Positions 9,701 through 21,280 of a DNA stretch of 64,000 bases are shown here, piece by piece; the first letter of the stretch is position 1, and each line of letters starts with the position of its first letter. Origin of the DNA: Isoperla grammatica. Its lineage: Eukaryota; Arthropoda; Insecta; Plecoptera; Perlodidae. The position numbers and the translations under genes are program-made. The notes beneath the pieces were generated by a model. That model was not told the origin of the DNA. It did no database searches and was given only the letters and a program-made list of their open reading frames with translations. The stretch is from NCBI GenBank assembly GCA_945910005.1, contig OX246738.1:19973458-20037457 (forward strand), written 5' to 3'.

Positions 9701-12700
9701 AAAGCTTGCAGTCTGTAGAATCCAGGCGGTTGACATTCGATATTATATTTTTTCTTGAGAAGTTTGTGAAAAATGAAATCGATGGCCCAGGTCTGTTTCA
9801 TCTGACTTTTCTTCTGCCTCTAGCTTTTGTACCGTTCACACCAACGTTCATATACATTCAATACAAAATAACTTTTTTCTTCTGATCTACTAAAATCAGT
9901 CAAGACTTTTTAATGAAAGCTCTAAAAACAAAACGAAATTACGTTTAGTCTTATTAACTTCCATTTCATGCAACGGAGCTCGAAAGATCCTCTAGGGGTG
10001 GCGAAAGTATTAAATAACAAGATCTATTACATTGCATTAATGTTCAAATGTAAACTAACATCATATGTTTTATATCTTTGTTTGCGGTATTTACCACATA
10101 CACGCGCACACACACGCTTACAAATCTGCCGCACAATGTAGGTATAAGTAGATTTACAATTAATGTAATAATATATTTAACTAATACAATATAAATTTGA
10201 ATATCCAAATTATCTCTAGTTGATTCTTATGCCATGCTAATTGTGGCTAGTTTAAGCGATTGCTAGGAAAATAAAGGAAAATAAATTAATTTGTACATTA
10301 CAAATCTAAAAAATACGGTAGTGTTTTGATGTTTGTTTAAAAAAAAGTTACTCATTATTTAGTGAAACAACACACGCATTGATTTATATAATGTATATCT
10401 AACTTTGTGAGTTTAATTATTGTATGCTATGCACCAATAAACAAATGCAAATGATTTTGTAAAGGTTAAACAAATATTGCTAGATACAAGTCACACAAGA
10501 AATCAATAACAACACAAGATTGCTATTGTATTGAATATAGTACTAACAACAAAATACATATTATATGCACTTCGGTAAATACGAATTAAACATATTTTTA
10601 ATTTATTTAAAATAATAATATAATAGAATTATCAATTAATCAAACCATTTGCCGAAATGCGCACATACCAATGCTTTAAAAAGAACGTTATGTGATTCTT
10701 TAATGTGGTTAGTCATACATGTTGGGTTTATTTTGTCGTAGTGTAATTTGGAGCATCCGACTGTAAAATGTACAAAACGTATTTGTTACACAGTAAAACC
10801 ACTTCACTGTACTAATGTACAATAAAACGCCTACGTAGGATAAGAGGTGATGAAGGTACTGGGGTAGCTAATTGTGACCCAGGTCACAGATAGTCTGTAC
10901 ATTATTCAATTAAATAAAACGAACATTTTCTCGTTTCCAAGTTATTTCCCGGTATTAGTATTCACGTCCTAGAACACCTCATGGTGCAGTATAGCCAAAC
11001 ATGTTACCACCCCAGACGTCCAGCATCATCTAGAATACTGAATTTAGAGAAAACCCTATCTATACGATCGCATTTGCGAAAATTAAGAAAAGAAATCGTG
11101 TGCCTGCCCTGGAAAGCAATCGTTTGTGTGGTTTCGTGCTTCGTGGTGGCACGCCAAGCACCAACAATCATGCAAGCACCCCTTCCATATCCTCCCTGAC
11201 AACATCCACCCAGTCTCCTAATTTACTCAGACTCGTGACGTGGCGTGTTAATGGAAGATGATTGGTTGCTACTGTAGTTCATAACTAACTGTATATATAC
11301 GAGAGTGGAGAGGTTTACCCCAGAGCTCGGCCTGGCTAGGCTAAATTCTCTCTTTACGAAAATAAGGGATGGAATTACGGCGGTCTGCTATTGAATGGAT
11401 ACATGGAAACTATTGTATGAAGTTAATTTATTGAAACGTCTTTACCTTATAATACACAGAATAAATTAATCTTCAATCAAATACGATAAAATGTATGCCA
11501 TAACTGATAAGTAATAATGTATATTTTGTGGTGTAACTATTAATAATTATTCATGTATTCCTCAATTTAGGGATGACGAATTGTGATATCCATTATCAAC
11601 CAATAGTGATATATAAATAAAGTTAATAAATATTTGTTTCAGACTATAAAATCCGTACATTATGACATACAAAATAGGCATTTGCATACAAAACAGTAAA
11701 TAATAACTTATTATAAATACTAATTTAAGGCTTGAGGTCTGACTCAATTTTTCAGTACCTAACGGTGATGTTACAGAAATGTAAGACTTTTTTATTACCA
11801 ATAATACTGACTTACTAGAAATTATCTCATCCGTAAGCCAGCTATGCGATATCGCAACACAAATGCGTGTACTCTAATCTGCGATCAAGCAACATCTTCT
11901 CACTATAGCTACCGTAGCTTGGATTCTAAACGCAAAACAAAATTAAAATTTCAATTTTGGGGGTTATCTGACTTTATAACTAACGTTTACGGTATATATA
12001 TAATTTGATAGTAGGACGTCATATGCGCATGTGTTGCATGAAGAAGTGTGGGAGGGGGAGACTTGTTATTTTAATGATCGGTGAATATACACAACAGGTG
12101 TGGCTACGTGAGATGAACGCGAACTACAATCGATTACAACACCTAAGAGAGAACCTACACATCTAATATAGCGTTTCGTTAAGATATCTAAGCACAGATA
12201 TAAACCAGTAAATATTTTGTAATTTCATTCGACATATTGGTAATCTGTTGTCGAATTATATAGCGGAAGAGGCGAATGCTTATTTGTAGCTTACATCTTT
12301 AGTGTTCTGTAAGATAATTACCTTTTTTAAGAAGATATGTTTAACAAACCTATGGCCCGGTTTCTCCAAACTTTTAGCTCCGAATTTAGCGATTCTCTCT
12401 AAATACACATGGGGAATGGTAGAAGACACCGTGAATTTAAGTGCGATATCTACAGACAAGAGTGTCCAGTTATTTGTTTCTATTTAACTGTTTTATTACA
12501 TTCTAATTTCCATAAGAAAAACAACTCCATAATAACCATAAACAAATCCTGTACTTAACTCGACTCTGCATTCCAATGTTTGTTGAAACCATGGTAACGA
12601 AAATAAGACTATTAATCGGAGATTAACAAGTTTGGTGAATTCGGAGCTATATGACGTAATACGTTAACATAACTAATGTTCTTGTCTTGTATCTGATGAT

Positions 12701-12929
12701 AGGACATACTTTATCATGCTCATTACCGATGTCTATACCGCCCACAATCTGTGTTGTTTCGCAGATCCGAACTTAAACTTTTCTTTGACAAGATAATGAG
12801 TAGCATTATAGGCCTACGCAATATTGCATTCACACGATATCATAGATCTATGCAATATCGATGCTACGCAAAGATAAACAGTTCCAGTCACGCATGCGTG
12901 TGTACTCCGAGTTATTCACATCAAGGATA
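6791..12929. other. Long AT-rich stretch without gene
   Basis: No reading frame here has a recognisable domain. Visible details are an A17 run (7382-7398), a short CA-rich run (about 10100-10120), and a slightly GC-richer patch at 10970-11230 with a 72-codon frame of unknown meaning. A T-rich, C-poor composition and scattered short inverted words are consistent with intron or intergenic DNA. Confidence 0.45.
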
Positions 12930-13202
12930 GTAAAGATATCTTCTTTATTAACACCTCTTCTTCTGTATAGACATTGAGCGTACCACGTGAGTTCACAATT
13001 TCTGTAGCCCATGAAAGATACCAAGGGAGCGGGTTACCTATAGCCCAGTATACTTGAATATTTACAACTATAAAGAACACTCTTTTGTAAGTTCTAGACT
13101 TGATATAAGCGTGTGTTGAAGTAAAAACGCGTTTACGAAGCCAATCAATATGTGACAAGCTTATTTGAATAACCTCTCCTAGGAACAACTATTTACATTT
13201 TT
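12930..13202. repeat. Dispersed repeat family A, copy 2
   Basis: This is the diverged partner of 1044-1360. It shares GCGTACCACGTGAG, AGCGGGTTACCTATA and the downstream GCCAAT...ACAAGCTTATTT block in the same order and orientation, with indels between blocks. The matching CACACAACGAGCAA block follows at 13261. The class of repeat is unknown. Confidence 0.55.
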
Positions 13203-13299
13203 TACTATAGGCAATACGATGATCGATTAAAGAAACGAAACACTTTGATCACTGCTAGATTCACACAACGAGCAATTCTCATGAACTGACCCGAAGAGG

Positions 13300-16140
13300 C
13301 CCGTAGAGGTGTGAACATAGAAGATGTCTGTTGATCAAGAGTGTCGTATTAACTGTTGTGTACACAGTATATCTGCTTTAATAAAAAAAAGTGTTTGTAT
13401 GAGTCAAGGTATGTTTGTACAGTGTAATACTGATAGATATTGGTGTTATTACAATGGAGCTGTCCCTCAATGTCAATTTCCTTTATGCCAACGATATTTT
13501 ATTTGAAGAATTCAATTTATAATATAGCCTACTGTAGGATATGTATTTGATTATGTTTGCATTTACAAAACAGCTTATCTACAATGGATGCCTTTATAAA
13601 TCTTAATTTTATTTGCGGTTCATGAAGTAATATCTAGAATAATAATATCTTTAGATTTAATAAAAAAAAGTAGATTTTAAGCTCATGGTGGTTAAAAGAT
13701 GGGAAATTATCGTAATTTTGACAACTTGAGGCGTTATGTCCTCCTAGCCAGCGGAACACCCGATTTTGGTATGTTAAAATTGCATTAAAATGTAATAAAA
13801 TTCCAAAACAAAAATCAAAATAAGTCATACTAAAGAGAATTTTTAGTGTGTATTCATATTAATGATCTTTGTTTAAATAAATGTTACCGTTTTTCAAATG
13901 TTTGTACTTTGATGTTGCTGCACACCTAGATTCATACCTAATTATTAATTGAAATATGTATGGAAATATTTATTGGAACAAATTAAGACATTCCTTACAA
14001 CGAGCACTACATTTGTTAGAGGATGACATATTTTAATTTTCTATTGGTACAGTTTATAAAAAAATTTCAAACACATTTTAACAGACCGAAATCGGTTGTT
14101 CCGCAGGGTACATGAACATACAGCCTTAAGAGGTTTCTTTGTCTACTTTCTGCTGAAAGGAAAAAACCAATCTTGGGGAAAAAACCACACCGCATGGGAA
14201 TATTCGTCATATGGTTTACTTGAACACTAATAGCATTGATTGACTTGACATGTTTGATGAATAACATTCATTCAAATAGGGTTGGTGATTACAAGGTCAC
14301 TAGCCTCGCCTCGTGCGTTCATTAACATTCATTGGCTACTGGCTGGTGTGTGTTCGTCTTCGCAACCCCCCCCCCCCCTCCCCCCTCCTCCCCCTACCCC
14401 CCTCTCGAGCGACCCGACCGAGGCGTTTGAGGCGTCGCGACGTCTCCTGCAAAGACCGACGCCGACAATATTCACAGAGCGTGCTAGAAAAATTATGTTA
14501 ATACTTGCTACAACTACATTAATGTGTATCATTGTTATTCATGGAAAAATGTAATACATCAGGTAGTCAATTATGTTAACATTAACGTTTCAATTCACGA
14601 ACAATAGATTAAATTAATACACAATCTCGCGATCTCAACATTCGAGTGCGAACTTGTTCAAAGTTTGGGTTTTTGATAAATGAGGAAAGTGTACATAAAT
14701 TGCTTCAAGTTTGGTAATTTAACTAATCGGTTGTTCTGTTAAGGGCGTACGTTTACTAACTTTTTTACGAACTTCGTAATTTGAACAAGATCTGTTTTGT
14801 TTTTTTAAACGATACAAGCATAGCTGAAATACACATTTGTTGTTTAACGATAATTTTAACAAGGATGCAAATATCATAGTAGTAAGAGCAAAGATAATTT
14901 CATACACTCGTCTGTAAACTTTTGAATATTATTACTTTCATAACATTGTTAAAATTCTTCTTCTAAATCTTAAAAATATAAATATTTACATTCTGAGAAT
15001 GTGATATACTTTATAAAACAAGGAAGAAATAATATATTGTTTCATGGTTTTCTATATGTGTTCCCCGTCTGGGCCCAGGGTGGAATTCATCCAGAGTAGC
15101 TCAAACAACAGTTCTAAGCGTAATGATTTCTAGTTTATTGTACTCAAAGGTCATGTTTTACAAAATAAGCCAATTCCAAAAGTATAAACAATTTGATATT
15201 GTAATATTCTGTTCACTAATTTTAAACGTTTACCAAATTTCTTATCCTTTTATTAAAATAGCTGCGTTGTGAAAATTAAAAACTGCCATTAGCCAATAGC
15301 CCCAGGTGACAGTTGAAATTACTCTATTACATCCATATTATGCCCGTCTATATATTCGAGTTATATTTATATTTAATGTCTTTGTCAAGTTCAAATTCAA
15401 TCCCGAAATTGTTATATTACACATCAGACTGTAATAATTTACATATTGCGTATTTTGTGTTTGTGTCAATTTGGATGCAATGTGTTCACAACATATAAAC
15501 TTAACGTAGAAGTAACAATCTAGGACATTTTTTTAAATGTGTCATTGAATTGACCACGCAAGTTTTGAATATAAATTACATTTATAACTTCAGTTAATTG
15601 TAATAATTGCCGTTATATGTCGAGTGAAATGACTAACATTAACTAGGGTAAAATAGAGCTAATATTGTACGACCTTCATTCTGTGATCGTGTTTAGGCAC
15701 CATTCCATTACACTGGGGCCAACACTAATCTCTGGAAATGTGTACTATCACCCTTTTAACAAATATGTCACGGATTTTAATGTGTTAAATAAATCATTTA
15801 TATAATGGATTTTAGGAAGAGAAATAGGGAGGAGTTTTTTGAAGGTTGCATCGTGACTTTAGGTAGTCATTATTGTCATTTTTTCCTAATATTTATAAAC
15901 ACTTGTTCAATTTGCGCTGTTATCAATCAATATGGAAATCCAGTTACTCTGCACCGATTGCTTTGCAATGCATTGTTAAATATAGATGTGTAAAAATGTT
16001 TAGGTTGTTGAAACTAAGAAATGGGATCGAAATTGAGGATTTCTTTAAAAAAAAATTGAAATAAATTTTACGTCAACAACTATTATTAATAATAAACAGT
16101 ATTAAATGAAAACAAATGTTAGTTTCTGTTCAGACCTAAT
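13300..16140. other. AT-rich stretch with a C tract, no gene assigned
   Basis: It contains one pyrimidine tract (14366-14404) and a CpG-dense patch just downstream (about 14402-14470, including CGAGCGACCCGACCGAGGCG). Frames of 60-90 codons overlapping this patch on both strands are composition artefacts as far as I can tell. Nothing else was recognised. Confidence 0.4.
14366..14404 (+). repeat. C-rich homopolymer tract
   Basis: C13 followed by T-interrupted C runs of four to six bases. It is one of about nine C or G tracts of this kind scattered through an otherwise AT-rich window. Confidence 0.9.
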
Positions 16141-16146
16141 ATTTTA

Positions 16147-16912
16147 TTAAGCGAGCGAAGCGAGCGTTTCCACTTGACTCTTATGGCACTTCGTTCTGTT
16201 TTTTTGTTTGTTTGTTTGTTTGTTTTTGTTTTTTTTTTTTTTTTTTTTTATGTCCGTCGATAGCGGTCGAACGGAAAGTCCGATCAACTTGAAATTTGGA
16301 CCATCCACAAGCCTAGATGTGGATTGAAGGTGTATAGTTTTGAGGCAAAATCGTTCGGAAAGTTACAAAGTTACACCATAGTTACTGCAAAATATTTTTC
16401 TGAAACAAAATGGCGGCAAAATGTGAGATAGCCAGATTTTTCTACAGATTTTTCCGGTTACGAATATGTTAATGTAATGGCGATCTGATAAATATTGGCA
16501 AAGTTACATGAAAGTTACTCGAAAATATATTTTTGAAACACAGTTACGGCAAAATGTGAGGTGGCTATGTTATAGTAAATTTCTGTCTGGTTACGAATAT
16601 ACTAACGTAAACGCGATCCGATACGTATAAGAGGCAGAAATTACATTTCCATTGCTGTCAATAACTGTTAGGAACGGTGGCGGACCGCGGCGAAAACATG
16701 ACAGCGAAAATTCTTAGCAACGCACATTGAACTGCATCCAACAATGTCGGGAAGTATAATAGCTATGGAAATTAGAAACATTTTTGCAATGCGCATTATT
16801 GAATTGTTGTTAATTGTTGTTTGTATTAGCATTGAAATCTTTTCGCCAGAAAGTTCGTAGATATTGACGCGCTCGCTTATCAACGCGTCATACAGAGCGT
16901 TTTCCTAGTTAA
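16147..16912. mobile_element. TTAA-flanked repeat of about 766 bp, copy 1
   Basis: It is nearly identical to 50818-51592 along its whole length, and the similarity stops at TTAA on both sides (16147-16150, 16909-16912). It begins GCGAGCGAAGCGAGCG and carries a T-rich GTTT/TTTT stretch (about 16200-16250). A complementary CGCTCGCTTAT lies just inside the other end (about 16870-16880), giving subterminal inverted repeats. TTAA at both borders suggests TTAA-targeting transposition of the piggyBac or Kolobok type. No transposase is present, so it is non-autonomous. The minus-strand 71-codon frame (16668-16883) is judged non-coding. Confidence 0.75.
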
Positions 16913-17149
16913 TTAAAACATCTTTTGGCTCTTTGACATCGACTTTGTATGTTTACATGACGATGTCGTAAAAGGTTCGATGCCGCTATTTGATATCAAT
17001 AAATTTCTTTTCATGTCGATGTTTAGATTTTATATTAATTAATTTCCAAAGCTAAAATACGCGTTTTCCCGTACTGATTTTGTTTTTAATATTTACAACT
17101 TTCCACCAAGATGAGAAAAAACGGATGAAGGGGCCAAGAAGGCGCTGAA

Positions 17150-17376
17150 GAATACAAGGTCGGTCGATTGGAAGCCTTTTTTGGCTGGGAAGTCCAGTTC
17201 GGTGAATTATTGGTCTAGCTCGGTGGATTGGAGTCAGGTCAATAGATAGTAGGAAGTATAAAATAGTTGATGTGAAGTCAAGCGTGGTTGTCTTGTCTAG
17301 ACTATGTTAGAGGTCAAGTTCTGTGTTTATATGGCCAGCTGAGTTGTTGGGAGGCCCACTTTGATTGGTTATATGT
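17150..17376. repeat. Degenerate copies of the GTCCAGCTCGGTG satellite motif
   Basis: Phrases such as GTCCAGTTCGGTGAATTATTG, TCTAGCTCGGTGGATTGGAG and GGCCAGCTGAGTTG resemble the 68-bp satellite unit (GTCCAGCTCGGTGTATTGAG...) at 22058-22609. They sit immediately outside the left end of the large inverted-repeat element, with the clean array beyond its right end. The element may therefore have inserted into a pre-existing satellite tract. Similarity is patchy. Confidence 0.4.
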
Positions 17377-17379
17377 CTA

Positions 17380-18022
17380 TAGTGAGGTAAAGATCTCCAA
17401 TATAATGGCAAGTTAGTGCACAGAGTGAAACTAACGTGAAAATTGGTACACTTACTAATTCAGGTATGAGGAATTCAAAAATTTATGGCTCCAGAATGAA
17501 ATATGAGTACTTTCAGGGTAATGACCCTAATTAGAGTAATTAGTCAAAATTTCATCACACTGTTTTTGCATCCAATAATGTAGTCATATATGGTATCAAA
17601 CGAAAGGGGAGAATGAACAGATCTAATATTTAGAAAAACATTAAATAAATATTAATTATTTTTCTTATTAATCGAGTAATTAATTGAAATAATAAATTCC
17701 CCAAAAAATACCAAATAATTGGAATTTGAAACCTCTATTATGGCTTTAAGACTTGTATAATGCAAGTAAAATATACTTCTTTCAAAATGTGCGTGGTTTG
17801 ACTAATTACGCAATTAATAAGTTGATTAATTAATGATTAGCACAAATTTGGTTCAAAAATACCGTGTTACATATCAAACTTGAGCTCACAACGTGGCCAA
17901 CACTTTTCAGATATTGATTTTAATATGAATTACTATTCCGCAATAATCAAGCAATTAATTGTTTAATTGCGTCCAATTTGAAAACATAACAATATTGTAG
18001 TGAACTAAGAGGTATATTGTGC
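17380..18022 (+). repeat. Left terminal inverted repeat of the 3.83-kb element
   Basis: About 643 bp, matching the reverse complement of 20573-21209 with scattered substitutions and small indels. It is very AT-rich with many TTAATTAAT-type words, which makes the arms partly self-complementary. The divergence between the arms indicates some age since they were identical. Confidence 0.88.
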
Positions 18023-18086
18023 TATATCAATCGGTAGGCCCTCGATATGAGACACACTTGACATAATGTACATAACACATGACCAT

Positions 18087-20429
18087 ATGAGAGAGTTCAA
18101 AGAGTTCAATGAGTCAGACATGTCAATGGAACATTGAATTGTCATCAGGCGTGAGAAATCCGTACAATTACAATACTGGGATACTACAATGGTCCGTGAA
18201 TCTCTATTGCTTATGTTGATAACAAGCTTACGAGACGCAGACATCGACATGTATGTATCAGCATTGTCACAGATTTGTCCCTGGATGTTCGCGTTGGACC
18301 ACACGCACTACTCTCGGTGGTTGCCAGTGTTTGTCCACTCTCTTAGGCAACTTTCCGTCAAGCATCCATCTGTATGGGAAGAATTATTTCAGAGAGGAAA
18401 TTTCACTTCCCGACGGACTAAGCGACCATTTTCATCAATTTCTGACGATCAAATGCATGAACAGAATAATAAAATCGTGAAAACTGATGGCGGTCCTCTC
18501 GGTCTTTACGACAATCTTCATGCACTGTTGAAATGGATGGTGTCCTCACCAGAAGTAAGTTAAGGATCATCAAAGAATTTGAAAGTTCAGCAATGATTTC
18601 CAAAGTTGACGAGACACCTCAAACACCATGAAGACACAGCTGCGTTTGAGACTCGTTTTGCAATGGACGTTACGAAAGTTGTATGCGTACTTCTTTCAGA
18701 TGGAAATATGTTTGAGGACAAGAGTAATGGCTTGATTTCTCTATTAGACAAACGTATCATGAACGCCGATGCTAGTCAGTCTGTTTACGCGGCGGATGCC
18801 ATCGGTCAAAAACAATACAGCACATACGTCCAGGAACGATTGGTGGAGTGCAAAGTGTCCGTACATGACACAATCAAGAGTAACAATCTCCAGCTGTTCA
18901 GAGGAAAGAAGGGTGCTCAGAACAAACCTTGAGCAAAACTCCTGTCTGTTAAGCTCTTCATTGCGAGTCAGACAAGAGAGGGAGATCTGGATGGATTTTT
19001 CGCTCATTAAACAAAACGTATCCTCCCTCCTTGTGAGAGTTCGATGATTTACGCAAGGGGAAGAAGTCTGACCTCATGGAGTGCTTAGAGCTACATGGGA
19101 ACATCTGCCAAAAGATTCCACCGGTGACGGCACTCATCGTGGATGGAGCTGCTACAGTTCACAAGATAAGCCGAGGGCAATGTTCAACATTTGAAGATTA
19201 TTGCGACAAACCCTTTGAAGAGTACATAACATCTTGCAGCCAAGGCGTCCAACGTATTGATCTTGTTTTCGACACCTACTTAGACAACAGCCTGTAATCA
19301 TCCACCAGATGCAGAAGAGGAACAGGCGAACGAGTAAAAGTTTGCTTGAAAACACCCATCCCCAAAAATTGGAACGCTTTCCTGAAAGTGTCGGCTAACA
19401 AAGAGGAGTTGTTCCAACTGTTGTCAAATCGACTAGTTGACACCGTAACATGTGAAAAAGTAACTCTAGTCTGCACTGTTGAATCAAACGTGATAACTAA
19501 CAACAGTTCCATCGATTCCACCATGATTGCTCCATGCAACCATGAAGAAGCAGACAGTCGCCTCCTGTTACATGTCAAACATGCGAACATGTGCCATCAC
19601 CGTAATATCATGATCAGCACAGTAGACTCGGAAGTTCTGATCATTGCACTGCAGGCGTTTCCCCAGTTGAATGTTGACCAATAATGGATAGAATTCGGTG
19701 TTGGGAAACACAAGAGGTTCATCCCCTGTCAGTACGCCTCTAGTCTTGGTCCAGAAAAATGTTCCGCATTGGCATTCTGGCATGCGTTCAGCGGTTGTGA
19801 CACCGTTTTGTCATTCTCTAGGACAGGAAAGAAGACGGTGATGGAAGCATGGTCACATTTTGAAGCTGTGACGTCAGTTTTCATTGCTCTGTCGAGTACT
19901 CCGGAGAAAGTAACTGACCGGCAACTCTCTATATTATAACATTTTGTGGTCACTCTCTACGACCGCACTTCACCCTTCAATTCTGTGAATGAGAGCAGAA
20001 AGCACCTATTCACGAAGAAAAATCGTACCTTACAAAACATCCTGCCAACGCAAGCAGCACTGAAAGAGCACGTGAAGAGAGCAGCGTATCAAGCCAGTCA
20101 CATTTGGAAGCAGAGCCTTCAGAAGACAGCCATCCTTCTCAATCCAACTGACCGGGGTTGGCGCAACACGGCAGAAGGTTATAAGCCACTGTGGACTGTC
20201 CTTCCAGAGGTAAATAATGTATTTGTTATGTATCCTATATATCCGGCGCCATTTACTGGCATAATAAGTATCTTGTCTATCTATTTCGCAGGTATCGAAG
20301 CATTGCCGAGAACTTGTGAGATGTGGCTGCAAGGTGCGATGTGTACCAAAATGCTCTTGCGTGAAGACATCTCTGCAGTGTTCTCAACTATGTCTGTGCG
20401 ATGGACAGTGTTCTAGAGTATATTTCTGA
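18087..20429 (+). pseudogene. Decayed transposon gene, HEQNN/PIN-like nuclease family
   Basis: Conserved blocks run in order on the plus strand. A YW..T...E opening leads to ALDHTHYSRWLPVFV (about 18290). DQMHEQNNKIVKTDGG follows (about 18447-18494), then a GPE-like SSPEV. IVDGAA is at 19136-19153, PIPKNW at 19352, NHEEADSRLLLH at about 19538, a VDSEVL at 19622, FSGCDT at about 19787 and LYDRTSPFNSVNESRKHLF at 19952. A Cys-rich end (RCGCKVRCVPKCSC) starts at about 20319. The spaced acidic motifs (IVDG, HEEAD, DxD-like, GCDT) resemble a PIN/FEN1-type nuclease, which is my inference. Damage includes a TGA at 18135, frame changes near 18555, 18605 and 18932, and stops at 18950, 19034, 19295, 19682 and 19937. 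The last three lie in one otherwise continuous frame. The DxD position reads DSE here. Confidence 0.75.
20210..20291 (+). other. 82-bp intron in the transposon gene
   Basis: The frame ending ...LPE (GAG at 20207-20209) is followed by GTAAAT, and the sequence before 20292 is CTATTTCGCAG. Joining GAG to GTATCG restores the frame in phase 0 and brings in the Cys-rich tail (VSKHCRELVRCGCK...), which ends at TGA 20427-20429. Without splicing, translation continues in a frame that lacks the Cys pattern. The 82-bp length is typical for a small metazoan intron. Confidence 0.75.
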
Positions 20430-20572
20430 TATTCCGTTTTCAAGATATCAGAAACCGTAACCAATCTTATTATTGTGATAACATTATTAGCAAACTAAAT
20501 ATAAGCATAATTATCTGGGAATATCTTTGCAATGGCAGTGACACAGTGGTGTTGCAAATTAATAAATTTGTC

Positions 20573-21209
20573 GCACAATATACTCCCTAGTTCACTGAGG
20601 AATGACGATGATCATTATTGGACGCAATTAACTGATTAATTACTTGATTATTCCGGGGAAATACCATGTATATTAAAATCAATATCTGAAAAGTATTCGC
20701 CACGTTGTGAGCTCAAGTTTGATATGTAACACGGTATTTTTGAACCAAATTTGTGCTAATCATTAATAATTATTGAACTAATTAATTGCGTAATTAGTCA
20801 AACCACGCACATTTTGAAAGAAGTATATTTTACTTGCATTATACAAGTCTTAAAGCCATAATGGAGGTTTCAAATTCCAATTATTTGATAATTTTTGAGA
20901 AATTTATTATTTCAATTAATTACTCGATTAATAAGAAAAATAATTAATATTAATTTTATTTTTCTCTTTATATTAAATCTGTGCATTCTCCCCTTTCGTT
21001 TGATACCATATATGACTACATTATTGGTTGCAAAAACAGTGTGATGAAATTTTGACTAATTACTCTAATTAGGGTCATTACCCTGAAAATACTCATATTT
21101 CATTCTGGAGCCATAAATTTTTGAATTCCTCATACCTGAATTAGTAAGTGTACCAATTTTCACGTTAGTTTCACTCTGTGCACTAATTTTAGACATCTTT
21201 ACCTCACTA
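20573..21209 (-). repeat. Right terminal inverted repeat of the 3.83-kb element
   Basis: Reverse-complementary to 17380-18022 from the outer TAGTGAGGTAAAG end to the inner GCACAATATACTCC block. It is shorter than the left arm by about six bases because of small indels. Confidence 0.88.
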
Positions 21210-21280
21210 CTAGGGTCATTGTTATGTTGTCAGATTCGTTAACTGAGGTCCAGCTCTTTGGGGGTTAGTACAGATTGTTA

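Larger units (their letters stand above)
17380..21209 (+). mobile_element. 3.83-kb DNA transposon with ~640-bp inverted termini
   Basis: The two ends are long inverted copies: 17380-18022 on the left and 20573-21209 on the right. The outermost bases are TAGTGAGGTAAAGAT on the left and the complementary ATCTTTACCTCACTA on the right. CTA flanks each side (17377-17379, 21210-21212), a possible 3-bp target duplication. Similarity between the termini runs to TATATTGTGC at their inner borders. The 2.5-kb interior holds one decayed gene on the plus strand. The superfamily is uncertain: the gene does not show a DDE signature that I can recognise, and the end sequence is not CACTA in the usual orientation. 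Related proteins appear to be widespread in marine invertebrates, from memory. Confidence 0.8.

Noticed and set aside
14282..14554. Pro- or Arg-rich frames across the C tract
   Set aside because: They arise from the C homopolymer and overlap in three frames and both strands.
18005..18304. 99-codon minus-strand frame
   Set aside because: It is antisense to the conserved transposon gene and has no family resemblance.
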